Assembly (NCBI RefSeq): GCF_001311825.1
Contig: NZ_BBCB01000016.1
Span: 1 to 45,068 of the forward strand
Source of the DNA: Salidesulfovibrio brasiliensis JCM 12178
GTDB taxonomy: Bacteria; Desulfobacterota; Desulfovibrionia; Desulfovibrionales; Desulfovibrionaceae
DNA: 45,068 nt
Reading direction: 5' to 3'
Under the pieces are notes generated by a model, which had not been told where the DNA came from, did no database searches, and saw nothing but the letters and a program-made list of their open reading frames with translations. The translations under genes were made by a program, and so were the position numbers. Positions 9,046 through 19,065 of the stretch are shown here, in pieces. How positions within the stretch are numbered: the first letter of the stretch is position 1; each line of letters opens with the position of its first letter.

Positions 9046-10120
9046 ATGAAACGTATCATAACCAGCGTGCTTCTCTTCCTGCTGGCCGTCACTCCCGCGT
9101 TGCGGACAAGCCCGAGGGCGGCGGACCGCCTCCGGCTGTTGTTGTTACCGCAAAGGTAACGGCGGGCAAGGTCGCCCCGCAGACCGAGTACGTGGGCACA
9201 GTCTTTTTCTCTGAGCAGTCCAGCGTGGCGGCGGAGATAGAAGGCAAGGTCGTGGAAATTCCGGTGAACCACGGCTCTCACGTCAACAAGGGTGACGTGC
9301 TGGTTCAGCTCTCCACGGATATCATCGACCGCAAGATCGCCACGCCCGGGCGTTGATGAATCAGGCCCGCGCGGACTACGAGACCGCACGTCTTGAAGGC
9401 GAGCGCGTCAGCAAGCTCTTCGACTCCAAGTCCGTTGCCAAGGGCGAATACGACAACAAGCGTCTCGGTGCCGAAGCCGCCCAGATGAAATTTGTCGCAT
9501 CCCGCGCAATCATGAATCGCCTGCAGCTTGAAAAGGAAAAGAAAACCATTCGCGCGCCGTTTGACGGCATCGTGCTGGAGCGTACGGTCAGCCGCGGCGA
9601 ATGGGTTGGCGTAGGAACGGTCGTCACCGAGATGGGCCGCGACGACGAATACGATGTCGAGTGCAACGTCCCGGCCCGGGCCTCCTCCGTGATCCAGGAG
9701 GGCCTTGAAGTGGTGGTCCGCGTGAGCGACCGGGAAATCCCTGGCAAAGTCTACGCGGTCATTCCCAAGGGTGACGTCTCCACCCGCACCTTCCCGATCA
9801 AGATTCGCGTGAAGAGCCCCGGTTTTCTTGCTGAAGGCATGGAGGCCCGCGTGGCGCTGCCTTCCGCGCCCGCCGGGAAAACGCTCATCGTGCCCCGTGA
9901 CGCTGTCATCTCGTCCCGTGGCCAGATGGTCGTCTGGGCCGTTGTTGACGGCAAGGCCGTACCCATGCCGGTCCGCGTGACCGGGTTCAAGGACCTTGAG
10001 GCGGGTGTGACCTCCGAAAAGCTGCAGGAAGGCATGACCGTGGTGGTCAAGGGCAATGAACGGCTGCGCCCCGGCCAGCCCGTGGCCCCGAAACCGCAAA
10101 CGCCTTCCAAAGAGCAGTAG
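9046..10120 (+). CDS. RND efflux membrane fusion protein (two frameshifts)
   Basis: Periplasmic adaptor (HlyD/AcrA-like), about 358 aa after repair. It starts at ATG 9046 with an N-terminal signal-like stretch (SVLLFLLAVTPAL). The lipoyl half-domain EIEGKVVEIPVNHGSHVNKGD lies in a second frame. From about 9341 a third frame carries the alpha-hairpin (MNQARADYETARLEGERV), RAPFDGIVLERTVSRGEWV and the beta-barrel to 10120. One base appears lost near 9102 (TTGCGGAC where TTGGCGGAC is expected) and one near 9340 (GCCACG where GCCCACG is expected). Only the segment from 9353 appears as one long open frame. It is 9 bases upstream of the pump gene. No outer-membrane TolC-type gene is next to it. Confidence 0.85.
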
Positions 10121-10129
10121 GGGGACCGC

Positions 10130-13100
10130 ATGGATATCGTCAAAACGGCTATTTCCAAGCCGGTCGCCGTCCTTGTGGGCGTCATCCTGATTTTGCTTTT
10201 CGGGATTCTTGCGCTCTACGGACTGCCGTATCAGCTCACTCCCAGCGTGACCGAGCCGGACATCTCCATCACCACGACATGGCCCGGTGCCACGCCGTAC
10301 GAGATTGAACGCGACGTCATCGAGGAACAGGAAAAGGTTCTCAAGGGCATACCCGGACTTGTGGAAATGGAATCCACCTGCTCCAACGGTCTCGGCGAAC
10401 TGACCCTGACTTTCGAGATCGGCACGGACGTCAACGGCGCGCTGCTGCGCGTCTCCAACAAGCTGGACGAGGTGCCGGACTATCCCGACGACGTGGACAA
10501 GCCGATCATCTCCGCGTCCGGTGCGTCCACCTCGCCGGTCATCTGGATGATTCTGCGGACCCTGCCCGGCAACGAGCGCGATCCGCAGACCTATCGGACC
10601 TTCTTTGAAAACGAAGTCCGGCAATATATCGAGCGCGTTCAGGGCGTCTCCGACCTCTTCATGGGCGGCGGGCGCGAGGACGAGATGCAGGTGGTCGTGG
10701 ACCCGGTCAAGCTGGCCGCCTACAACCTGACCATCGGCAAGCTCATGGAGGTCATGCAGAGCGCAAACATCTCCATGTCAGCGGGCAACCTCGGCCTTGG
10801 ACGGCGCGACTACCGCGTGCGTACCCCGGCCGACCTGAATTCGCCGGAAAAACTCCTGAACATGGTCGTCAGCTCTTCCGGACAGTTCCGCGTATTGCTG
10901 CGCGACGTCGCCACGGTGCAGCGCGGCAACGACAAAGCCAGCGTGGTCATGCTCCACAACGGTGTGGAAGGCATGGCCGTCGGCGTGAAGCCGGAACCGG
11001 GCAGCAACGTGCTCGATCTCACGGACCGCGTGTACGATGTCGTGGAGGGTCTCAACGCCGGGATAATGAAGGACAACGATGTCCAGCTGGATTGGGTCTA
11101 TGACCAGCGACCTTACATCAACGGCGCCATTGATCTCGTGCAGCGAAACATCATCATCGGCGGCCTGCTGGCAATCACCGTGTTGCTGGTGTTCCTGCAA
11201 AGCGGCACAGCGACCGTCATTGTCGCCGTCGCCATTCCCATCTCGATCATCGGCGCGTTCATCATTTTCGCCTTTGCCGGGCGAAGTCTGAACGTCGTCT
11301 CAATGGCGGGCATATCATTCGCGGTCGGGATGCTCGTGGACAACGCCATCGTCGTTCTTGAAAATATCGACCGACACCGAAACATGGGCAAAGGGCCGTT
11401 CGAGGCTGCCTATGACGGGGCAAGCGAGGTATGGGGCGCGGTGCTCGCATCGACCCTGACCACCGTGGCCGTGTTCCTGCCCGTCGTGTTCATGGAACAG
11501 GAGGCCGGGCAGCTCTTCAAGGACATCGCCATCGCGGTGACGGGCGCCATTATCCTTTCCCTGTTCGTGTCTGTTTTGGTCATCCCCATGCTCGCAAACC
11601 GTCTTTACTCCTTTGCCGCCAAGCGCCAGAGCAACTCGCCGCGCGACCCGCAGGGCATGAAGTTCCTCAAGCGGGTCATGCTGCCGCTGACCAAGATCGG
11701 CGGCAAGGCATCGGACTTCATCATGGGCCTGCTCGAGCGCGGCATCGCCACGTGGAAGGCGAGGTTGGTGACCATTCTTTCGCTGACCCTTGCCTCGATA
11801 CTCATGGTCTGGGCCTTCTTCCCCAAGATGGAGTACCTGCCGCAAGGGAACCGCAACCTGATCATCAACTTGCTTATCCCGCCTCCGGGACTTTCGCTCG
11901 ATGAGCGCGAGTCCATGGGCAGATATGTCTTTGAGCAGACCAAGCCCTACTTTGAGAAAGAAATCGACGGCCTGCCGAAACTCGAAGACATGTTCTTTGT
12001 CTCCGCGCCGACCATCAACCTGTTCGGTGCCATTTCCAGCGAAGAGCAGCGCGCCGGTGAACTGATTCCCATGTTTTCGCGCGTACTGAACTCCATGCCC
12101 GGTGTGTTCGGGGTCTCGCTTCAGGCCAGCATCTTCGAGCAGGGGCTTGGAGAGGGCCGCAACATCTCGGTGGATATCAGCGGGTCGAGCCTTGAAAGCA
12201 TCGTTGCCGCCGCCGGGACCATGTTCGGTATGGCGATGAAAGAGATTCCCGGCTCACAGGTCCGTCCTGTCCCCTCGCTGGAGTTGCTGTATCCGGAAGT
12301 GCGCTTTGTGCCGGAGCGTGAACGTGTCCGTTCTGCCGGGCTGACAGCCCGCGACCTCGGCGTGGCCGTGGACGTGATTCTCGATGGCCGCAAGATCGGG
12401 GACTACAAGGAAGAGGGCAAGAAGAAGATCGACCTTGTCCTGAAGGCTCGGACGAGGACGTGAAGACGCCGGAAGACCTTGAGCGCGCTCTGGTTGCCAC
12501 CCCTCAGGGCTGGGCCGTGCCGCTTGATTCCCTTGCAAAGGTCGAGCGCACCTACGGGCTGAACCAGATTCGCCACCTTGAACGCAAGAGGACCATCACC
12601 CTGCAGATCACCCCGCCCAAGACCATGCCGCTGCAGCAGGCCATGGAGACGGTGGATCAGAAGCTCATCCCTGCCGTGAAGGGCATGGGGCTGCTGCAGA
12701 ATCTGGAAGTGCGTCTCTCCGGCGCGGCGGACAAACTCACCGTTACCCGCAACGCGCTGCAAGGCAACTTCCTGCTGGCGCTGCTCATAACGTATCTGCT
12801 GATGGCGGCCCTGTTCGAGAACTTCATCTACCCGTTCATCATCCTCTTCACCGTGCCGCTGGCCGGTGCTGGCGGGTTCCTCGGACTGAAGCTCGAAAAC
12901 TGGTTCATTGCCCAGCAACCAATGGACATCCTGACAATGCTCGGGTTCGTCATCCTGATCGGTGTCGTGGTCAACAACGCGATCCTCATCGTCCACCAGT
13001 CGCTCAACAACGTGCGCGAGCACGCCATGGAGCATCTGGATGCGGTGCTTGAGGCCACGCGAACACGATTGCGACCAATCTACATGTCAGCGTCCACCTC

Positions 13101-13278
13101 GATATTCGGCATGCTGCCGCTGGCAGTGGCACCCGGGCCGGGTTCGGAGCTGTACCGCGGCCTCGGAGCGGTCGTGCTCGGCGGGCTGGCGCTCTCCACG
13201 GTCTTCACTGTGTTCGTCATCCCCGCGCTGCTGATGTTCTTCATCAAGATGGAGAAAGTCGGCAGCAAGGCCGCCTAG
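10130..13278 (+). CDS. RND efflux pump, HAE1/AcrB-type permease (one frameshift near 12448)
   Basis: Proton-driven inner-membrane exporter. Two open pieces (10130-12463 and 12460-13278) join to about 1049 aa, the usual AcrB length, if one base is restored near 12448 (AAG GCT CGG must read AAG GCx TCG GAC GAG). Seen in the sequence: a first membrane helix (VLVGVILILLFGILALYGL), the porter-domain start PSVTEPDISITTTWPGATP, the TM4 proton-relay motif GMLVDNAIVVLENIDRHR, and C-terminal helices with ITYLLMAALFENFIYPFIIL and FVILIGVVVNNAILIVHQ. The substrate range cannot be told. It forms an operon with the membrane fusion gene (9-base gap, GGGGG before the ATG), probably under the upstream MarR. 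A terminator follows. Confidence 0.9.
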
Positions 13279-13296
13279 CGGTCCCAGAGATAAAAC

Positions 13297-13331
13297 AAGC
13301 CCCCGGCAGCGTCTCGTTGCCGGGGGCTTTT
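13297..13331 (+). terminator. Rho-independent terminator after the RND operon
   Basis: Twelve-base arms (AAGCCCCCGGCA at 13297-13308 and TGCCGGGGGCTT at 13318-13329) around a 9-base loop, ending in TTTT (13328-13331). It begins 19 bases after the pump stop codon. Confidence 0.85.
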
Positions 13332-14182
13332 CTTATGCGGCCCCATGGAAAAAGATCGGTCTCTTTCTCCTTCACAGGCGGTTTGATGTCGTCCATTCTC
13401 AGTCTTCCGGTTGGGTGATTGTTTCTTCTTGTTCGTACTATGAGGTGCTAAGCACTGCTCCAATATGTAGTAAATGCCGGATCGCCATATTGTTTGTGTG
13501 TTCCGTGCTATATATCATCCCAAAATAATACACGGTCTGCCACTGGTAGACTCTGGCGTCTAACTTACCTCGACATTTGTCGGTCCACTGCCCATTCGCC
13601 TTTTGCGGCAAGCCGATTTGACTTAATGCCCAACAGTCTAGCTTCAATTAGCGTCAATAACAGCAAATGAATGCCTTGCTTTACTTTTTACAACGAGTGC
13701 GGGTGCTGTGTCGATGGGCGATGGTGGCAATCCTTCCAATTGACCCTGACATGTCAAATCTTGGGAGCAAGATGTAGTCTAGGTGGTCGGATTTGTTGAA
13801 AGAAGCGATGGTCTGCGAACCCCGGCTGTGGTGACAAACAGTGCCATGAAACCAGTAGCTTTGATATGCCAGGCCAAACTGAATCCGGTTGGGCTAGTTT
13901 CTAGTAGATCGGTCCAATGGGGCTACCGGAAGTGAGGTGGGCAAGAGGGCACAAGGTCGCTGGACCCAGTAGGCTTGTATCAGCCATGTTTCTTGCCACC
14001 TGGGTATAGAAAACCCGCGCGGCATGATGTCCTTGGATGGAGTTATCAACTCGAAAGCGGACGACGGAAGTTCTCCCACCGAAGCTGCGAGTCGGTGATT
14101 TGATGTTCTTCCCAATCAGGCTCCCCCAGAGGTTCCGTTCTTACTATCCAGCTACTCAAACCACGGAGTGCTGACATGGTTT
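13332..14182. other. AT-richer gene-free interval, possible decayed DNA
   Basis: About 850 bases with clearly more A and T than the surroundings and no supported gene. Minus-strand open frames of 69 codons (13438-13647) and 73 codons (13894-14115) are present. The second continues in frame past one TAG for about 70 more codons, which could mean a decayed coding sequence. None has a recognisable motif, a ribosome-binding site or the codon use of the neighbouring genes. I saw no terminal inverted repeats, tRNA or other known structured RNA here. Confidence 0.4.
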
Positions 14183-15292
14183 TCATTTTTCTTTGACGAA
14201 CTTTGCAATCGTCTTGCCGAGAAGGGTGTATCCCGTTTTGTTGAAATGATTCCAGTCAGTTGGTCCGTGCACGAAAGAGGTGTGCGCAAGCTTCCTAACA
14301 TCTTGAGAAAATCGAATGGGTTCAAAGCCATGAGTGATGGCGATCTCGTTTAGGCGTTCTTCCAGATGTTCAGAGCGGATTCTTGATTCTTGGGCTTCTT
14401 CCGTCGTGATTTCATAGATAGTGATAGGCGCAGGAATGTAGACGAATCCCTTGCGGGCATTAGGCCAGAATTGGGCCACTTGTTCGATGGCTTTGTCGAA
14501 TATGCGGATAGCGATGGTAATTTGCTCTGGGCTGTACTTGGTGAGCATACCTTCTAATCCATCTGGAAGCATGACCGTCTTTCCGCTGATTTGGGCTGGG
14601 TAGTTTTTTCCTGAGGGTGGTGGGGTGCGTTCACGGGTGGAAGAATAGATTAGCCCTTCAATATACCGGCTGATAAGGTTTCCTGCTAGAAAGATGTCTT
14701 GCGTCCTGGGTAGGTTCCCTTGAACGTGACGTTTTTTCATCATGCTTTCAAAGCGAGAAAAAGCATCGTCGTCAAAGAGTTCCTTTCTATCGAAAATGGG
14801 AGTGAAATGACGAGAGACAAATTGAAGATTGTTTCTGATGTCATTGCCCTCATAGAAATAGACTATGACACTTTCGGGTGCAGGTATATCAAAACCCATG
14901 TCTTTGAGGTAGAGATATGTGTTTAGCGCATATATTGCTGCACCATCATAGTTTCCGGAGCCAGCGCGTGAAAGCGCGATGACGTCTTTGCCCGTTTCAT
15001 CGTGCAAAACATGTGTTGCCTGATATTTCGTGTCTGCGCGGAAGTGGTTGTCCACAAACCAATCCCCCTGTCCGGCACCGTATGAGTCGCCAATGATTGC
15101 AACATAAGGAGCTTCGGGCGTTACACCGGATTTGGAAGTCTGCCCAAGGGTGCGCAACTCTCGGCATTGGTTGTTGAATACGTTTCGAGGCATGAACGGC
15201 AGGGATACACGAATCATAGCTTCAAGAAGGCCATAGCCGACCAGAATGCCTAGAATAACTAGAGAAATATTGAGGGATATTTTTTTTATCAT
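14183..15292 (-). CDS. Membrane-anchored SGNH/GDSL-type hydrolase
   Basis: Protein of 369 aa with an N-terminal membrane helix (about residues 5-28, SLNISLVILGILVGYGLLEA), so the body probably faces the periplasm. The SGNH signature is visible: block I VAIIGDSYGAGQGD with Ser70, a central GND in YFYEGNDIRNN, and the C-terminal D346-W-N-H349 that supplies the catalytic acid and histidine. The family contains esterases and O-acetyl transferases acting on glycans or lipids; the substrate is unknown here. No MBOAT acyltransferase, the frequent partner of such proteins, is adjacent. Base composition is lower in GC than all flanking genes, suggesting recent acquisition. The start ATG has a poor ribosome-binding site. 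Confidence 0.75.
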   Translation of the reverse strand: MIKKISLNISLVILGILVGYGLLEAMIRVSLPFMPRNVFNNQCRELRTLGQTSKSGVTPEAPYVAIIGDSYGAGQGDWFVDNHFRADTKYQATHVLHDETGKDVIALSRAGSGNYDGAAIYALNTYLYLKDMGFDIPAPESVIVYFYEGNDIRNNLQFVSRHFTPIFDRKELFDDDAFSRFESMMKKRHVQGNLPRTQDIFLAGNLISRYIEGLIYSSTRERTPPPSGKNYPAQISGKTVMLPDGLEGMLTKYSPEQITIAIRIFDKAIEQVAQFWPNARKGFVYIPAPITIYEITTEEAQESRIRSEHLEERLNEIAITHGFEPIRFSQDVRKLAHTSFVHGPTDWNHFNKTGYTLLGKTIAKFVKEK

Positions 15293-15488
15293 GAAGTTCA
15301 GGTGGATGCTTTTCAGAGCGAGTGATTTGATATCGTTAGGCCGATCGGACTCTGGATGTCATATCTTCTGAAAATGTGCAACATCTCGTTTTCTCCCTCC
15401 GGGGTGGACATCATCCGGATTTCCGGAGATTATATACTTTTGACTGTATGAGAATCAGGCTTTCCCTAGGAACTGCCAGTGAGGAAAT

Positions 15489-16175
15489 ATGACTGAGATA
15501 GCAATAATAACCGGCGTTTCCAAAGGGCTTGGACGTGCGCTGGCGCTTCGATTGATACAGGACGACGTGACCGTTGTCGGCGTCTCGCGTTCCGAACCGG
15601 GGGATCAGGAACTCAAGCAGGCAGTGGAGCAAGGGAAATTGCTGCATGTCGCGGCGGACGTGACCGAGGCGGGAGTGGCGGAAACCGTTGTGGCCCGGGC
15701 TGCCGAGGCCGGTGCGGTGCGGCATCTGTTCAACTGCGCAGGTGCGGGCGTGTTCGGTCCTTGCGGCGGGTATTCAAGGGCCGATCTCGATAAGGCTTTT
15801 GGCGCGAATCTCACCGGGCTCATCCTTATGAGTGAGGCTGTCACCGAACCATTCAAGTGCGACGGTGGCGTTATCGTGAACGTGATGTCCACTGCCGCGC
15901 TTGCGGCCAAGGCGGGCGAGGCGGTTTACTGCGCGGCCAAGTGGGGGGCGCGGGCCTATACCGAGTCCTTGCGAGCCGAATGCAAGGGGACCGCCGCAAA
16001 GGTGGTCGCCGTGTATCCGGGCGGCATGAAGACCGGATTCTGGGAGTCGGCCACCAATTCCAGCGTCAATCCTTCGAATTTCATGGACCCCGACGAAGTG
16101 GCCGGGATCATGATCCGTGCGGTTGGCAATCATGAGACCGCATACGTAAGTGATCTGACCATCAACAGGAAATAG
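15489..16175 (+). CDS. Short-chain dehydrogenase/reductase (SDR)
   Basis: Classical SDR of 228 aa, a cytoplasmic NAD(P)-dependent oxidoreductase. It has the cofactor motif TGVSKGLG near residue 8, HLFNCAGAGVFG (the NAG-type motif), VNVMSTAALAAKAGEAVYCAAK containing the catalytic Ser and YxxxK, and YPGGMKTGF after it. The substrate cannot be told. GAGGA stands a few bases before the ATG. It lies 25 bases before the PfkB kinase gene in the same direction and is probably co-transcribed with it. Confidence 0.88.
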   Translation: MTEIAIITGVSKGLGRALALRLIQDDVTVVGVSRSEPGDQELKQAVEQGKLLHVAADVTEAGVAETVVARAAEAGAVRHLFNCAGAGVFGPCGGYSRADLDKAFGANLTGLILMSEAVTEPFKCDGGVIVNVMSTAALAAKAGEAVYCAAKWGARAYTESLRAECKGTAAKVVAVYPGGMKTGFWESATNSSVNPSNFMDPDEVAGIMIRAVGNHETAYVSDLTINRK

Positions 16176-16200
16176 CGGGCACTGCGGCGGAGGAAAGCAG

Positions 16201-17076
16201 ATGGGAGTGGTTATCGGCCTCGGAGAGGTCTTGTGGGACGTGCTGCCGGAGGGCAGGCAGTTGGGCGGCGCCCCGGCCAACTTTGCCTATCACGTCAATG
16301 CGCTTGGCGGCACGGGGGTTCCCGTGTCCAGAGTGGGCGACGATGAGCTGGGCCGTGAGGCCCTTGATATATTGCAGGAGCGCGGGCTTGACGTCAGCCA
16401 TATTACGCTTGACCCGAACCATCCGACCGGGACCGTGCTGGCCGAGCTGGATGCGGAAGGGAAGGCGACCTATACTTTCCCGCCGAACGTGGCCTGGGAC
16501 TATCTGGAGATTCCGTCCGCCACCGCAGTAATGGCCTCAAGGGCGGACGCGGTCTGCTTCGGTTCGCTGGCCCAGCGTTCCCCTGTGTCGCGCGCGGCTG
16601 TTCAGAGATTTCTCGATTCCATGTCCGAGGACTCCGTCAGGGTTTTTGACGTGAATCTGCGCGGCGAGCTTTACACGCCCGAAACCATCGCGGAATCGCT
16701 GGAGCTTGCCAATGTGCTGAAGGTAAGTGACGAGGAACTGCCGATTCTCGCAGATATTTTCGGGCTGAACGGCACCGAGGGATCGGTGATTGAAGCTGTT
16801 CTGGAACTGTTCTCTCTCGACCTCTGCGCCCTGACGCGAGGTGGCTCGGGAAGCCTCCTGCTTGCCGCTTCCGAAAGCCATGACCACCCCGGACTGTCCG
16901 TGGACGTCGTGGACACCATCGGCGCGGGTGATTCCTTTACTGCGGCCATGACGCTCGGCCTGCTTGCCGGATGGTCGCTGGCGGAGATCAACAAGCACGC
17001 CAACCGGGTTGCCGCAGCGGTCTGCGGTCATGCCGGAGCCATGCCCGTATTGAGCGAAAAACTGAAGGTTGCCTGA
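16201..17076 (+). CDS. PfkB family carbohydrate kinase, fructokinase-like
   Basis: Ribokinase/PfkB fold sugar kinase of 291 aa. The N-terminal signature is LGGAPANFAYHVNALGG and the C-terminal catalytic signature is DTIGAGDSFTAAMTLG with the catalytic Asp. The opening GLGEVLWDVLPEGRQLGGAPAN resembles bacterial fructokinases, which make fructose 6-phosphate with ATP. A strong GGAGGAAAG lies before the ATG. It is co-directional with the SDR gene and meets the D-lyxose isomerase gene tail to tail with one base between stop codons. That neighbour can convert mannose to fructose in known family members, which would supply this kinase. Fructose as the substrate is a reasonable inference, not proof. 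Confidence 0.87.
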   Translation: MGVVIGLGEVLWDVLPEGRQLGGAPANFAYHVNALGGTGVPVSRVGDDELGREALDILQERGLDVSHITLDPNHPTGTVLAELDAEGKATYTFPPNVAWDYLEIPSATAVMASRADAVCFGSLAQRSPVSRAAVQRFLDSMSEDSVRVFDVNLRGELYTPETIAESLELANVLKVSDEELPILADIFGLNGTEGSVIEAVLELFSLDLCALTRGGSGSLLLAASESHDHPGLSVDVVDTIGAGDSFTAAMTLGLLAGWSLAEINKHANRVAAAVCGHAGAMPVLSEKLKVA

Positions 17077-17077
17077 T

Positions 17078-17749
17078 CTAGACGTATTCGGCGTAGTCGC
17101 CCACCAGCAGATGAACGGGCGGCTCGTCTTCGTCGATTTCAGGAAATCTCGGCTGCGGTTCGTGGAAGCGGTTGTCGGTGTGGTCGTCGTTGACCGAGCT
17201 GACTTCGCCCACCAGCACGCGGCCCGCGCCTGCCTCGCCATAGAAAGTGTGGTACATGCCCCGGCGCAGGGTGATGCTCTCGCCCGGCGTCAGGATTACC
17301 TTCCCGCCCGGTTCCACGGTTCGCTCGAAGCCGTCCACGCTCACGGTGAGCGGCTGATCCGAGAAGTTACCGTCCTTGTCCGAGCCATACAGTTCCAGCA
17401 CCAGATTGCCGCCGCCGCGGTTGATGATGTCCTCGACCTTGGTCCAATGGAAGTGCATGGGGCAGATCTGGCTTTCGTTTACGATCATGATCTTTTCCGC
17501 GTAGGGCTTGGAGCTGTCCGGCCCGGGCTTGCCGTTGCGGATGGTGAACAGGATGAGCCCCTTGCTGGCAAAGTCGCCTCCACCGTAATCGGTAAGGTCC
17601 CAGCCGAGCTGGTTGGCGACCACTTCGGAGCCGCCATGGCCTTTCCAGTCCTTCGGGCCCCAGAAGGCCCACGGGGGCAGGGCAAAGTTCATGGACGAAA
17701 AGAATGCTTTTGCATCGCTGATGAGGGCGTTTATCTCGCTTCGTTTCAT
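17078..17749 (-). CDS. D-lyxose ketol-isomerase family sugar isomerase (cupin fold)
   Basis: Protein of 223 aa of the D-lyxose/D-mannose isomerase family. It is a cupin with metal ligands visible in ICPMHFHWTKVEDIINRGGG (His-x-His and a Glu further on) and a C-terminal His in LRRGMYHTFYGE. The start MKRSEINALISDAKAFF and the segment GWDLTDYGGGDF are typical of the family. Known members interconvert D-lyxose with D-xylulose and D-mannose with D-fructose. Its promoter would lie in the 268-base region shared with galT, so it could respond to the same LacI-type regulator. Confidence 0.85.
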   Translation of the reverse strand: MKRSEINALISDAKAFFSSMNFALPPWAFWGPKDWKGHGGSEVVANQLGWDLTDYGGGDFASKGLILFTIRNGKPGPDSSKPYAEKIMIVNESQICPMHFHWTKVEDIINRGGGNLVLELYGSDKDGNFSDQPLTVSVDGFERTVEPGGKVILTPGESITLRRGMYHTFYGEAGAGRVLVGEVSSVNDDHTDNRFHEPQPRFPEIDEDEPPVHLLVGDYAEYV

Positions 17750-17883
17750 GATCGGCTCCGTGCTTGTGGGGCAGCCAAATCCGGCCGCCGTGAAGAATTG
17801 ACCGCCGTCTGCCGTGCAAATGCACCCGGGCGGACGCTATCGTACGCCTTTTTTAGCCCATTTGACGATTTCGTGGCAACCCG

Positions 17884-17943
17884 TTGACAGTTTTGCGCTG
17901 GTGTGCAAATCTTTTTCGGAAACGTTTGCGGTGTCGTTTGCGG
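17884..17943 (+). promoter_or_regulatory. Promoter and LacI-type operator region upstream of galT
   Basis: A perfect -35 hexamer TTGACA lies at 17884-17889; the -10 is weak (AATCTT about 18 bases on). Centred on CG at 17923-17924 is an imperfect palindrome TCGGAAAC/GTTTGCGG (17916-17931), of the AAACGTTT type bound by LacI/GalR proteins. The half-site CGTTTGCGG is repeated at 17923-17931 and 17935-17943, 12 bases apart. The probable regulator is the LacI-family protein encoded inside the same operon at 20353. Binding here would block transcription just past the promoter. Confidence 0.55.
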
Positions 17944-18017
17944 AAGTCGCTGCCATGGGGGAAAGTGAACCTTCCGGCATCGTTCGTTTTCCCGATTTCG
18001 TTCCTTGAGGGGGCCTC

Positions 18018-19064
18018 ATGGATGCAATGCAGGAGCAGCCGCACAGGCGGTACAATCCGCTGACCGGCGAATGGGTTCTCGTCTCGCCGCACCGGACAAA
18101 ACGTCCGTGGCAGGGACAGCAGGAGACGCCCGACGCGCAGGCTTTGCCGCAACACGACCCGAATTGCTACCTCTGTGCGGGCAATACCCGCGCCGGGGGA
18201 GAGGTCAATCCCGACTACAAGAACACCTTTGTTTTCACCAACGATTTCCCCGCGCTGCTTCCCGACGCCTCTGAAGCTGACTCCACGGCCGATGACCTTT
18301 TCCGGGCCGAGCCCGAGACCGGCACCTGCCGTGTGATCTGTTTCTCCCCGCGCCACGACCTTTCTCTTGCCCGAATGCAGCCGGACGCCGTGGTCCGCGT
18401 TGTGGACCTCTGGTGCGACCAGTTCCGCGAACTCGGCGAGCGAAGCGACATCGGCTACGTCCAGATTTTCGAGAACCGGGGCAGCGTCATGGGGTGCTCA
18501 AACCCGCATCCCCACGGCCAGATATGGGCCACCCGCAAGGTCCCGCCCATCCCGGAAAACGAGTCCGCAAGACAGCGGGAGTACCTGCGCGAAAAAGGCC
18601 AGTGCATGCTCTGTCGCTATATGGAGCGCGAGCGGGGCCTCGGTGAACGCATCATTTTCGAGAACGGTTCGTTCGTGGCTTTGGTGCCGTACTGGGCGGT
18701 ATGGCCGTTCGAGACCATGATTCTGCCGCGCGAGCACATGGGCGCGATCACTGACATGTCTGCAACACAGCGACGCGATCTTGCCGAAGCTCTTGTGCGG
18801 ATGGGCGTTCGGTTCGACAATCTTTTCAAGACCTCGTTTCCCTATTCCATGGGCATTCATCAGCGGCCGACAAATGGAGAGGAGGGTGAGCACTGGCACT
18901 GGCACATCCACTACTATCCGCCGCTGCTGCGTTCCGCCACGGTGCGAAAATTCATGGTGGGGTACGAAATGATGGCCATGCCGCAGCGCGACCTCACCGC
19001 CGAGCAGAGCGCGGCACGGCTGCGTGAACTTTCCGAAATCCATTACCTTGATGTGGATGCCTGA
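18018..19064 (+). CDS. galT: Galactose-1-phosphate uridylyltransferase
   Basis: Leloir pathway enzyme of 348 aa that exchanges UMP between UDP-glucose and galactose 1-phosphate. The start [19 protein letters not shown] and the whole length match the E. coli type. A zinc pair C50/C53 is present in NCYLCAGN, and the catalytic H164-P-H166 lies in [12 protein letters not shown], at the same numbering as the E. coli enzyme. GAGGGGG precedes the ATG at good spacing. It is the first gene of a probable eight-gene operon (galT to the second ABC permease) and sits about 75 bases after the operator-like site. UDP-galactose 4-epimerase (galE) is not in the window, so it must be elsewhere for the pathway to run. 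Confidence 0.96.
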   Translation: MDAMQEQPHRRYNPLTGEWVLVSPHRTKRPWQGQQETPDAQALPQHDPNCYLCAGNTRAGGEVNPDYKNTFVFTNDFPALLPDASEADSTADDLFRAEPETGTCRVICFSPRHDLSLARMQPDAVVRVVDLWCDQFRELGERSDIGYVQIFENRGSVMGCSNPHPHGQIWATRKVPPIPENESARQREYLREKGQCMLCRYMERERGLGERIIFENGSFVALVPYWAVWPFETMILPREHMGAITDMSATQRRDLAEALVRMGVRFDNLFKTSFPYSMGIHQRPTNGEEGEHWHWHIHYYPPLLRSATVRKFMVGYEMMAMPQRDLTAEQSAARLRELSEIHYLDVDA

Positions 19065-19065
19065 G

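Noticed and set aside
13438..13647. Short frame with slight resemblance to a serine recombinase C-terminal segment (IGLPQKANGQWTDK)
   Set aside because: Only a few residues, no catalytic domain, no continuation and no recombination sites nearby.
17873..17890. Sigma-54 promoter candidate (TGGCA...TTGAC) before galT
   Set aside because: The GG and GC elements are not at the required 10-base spacing; TTGACA reads better as a sigma-70 -35 box.
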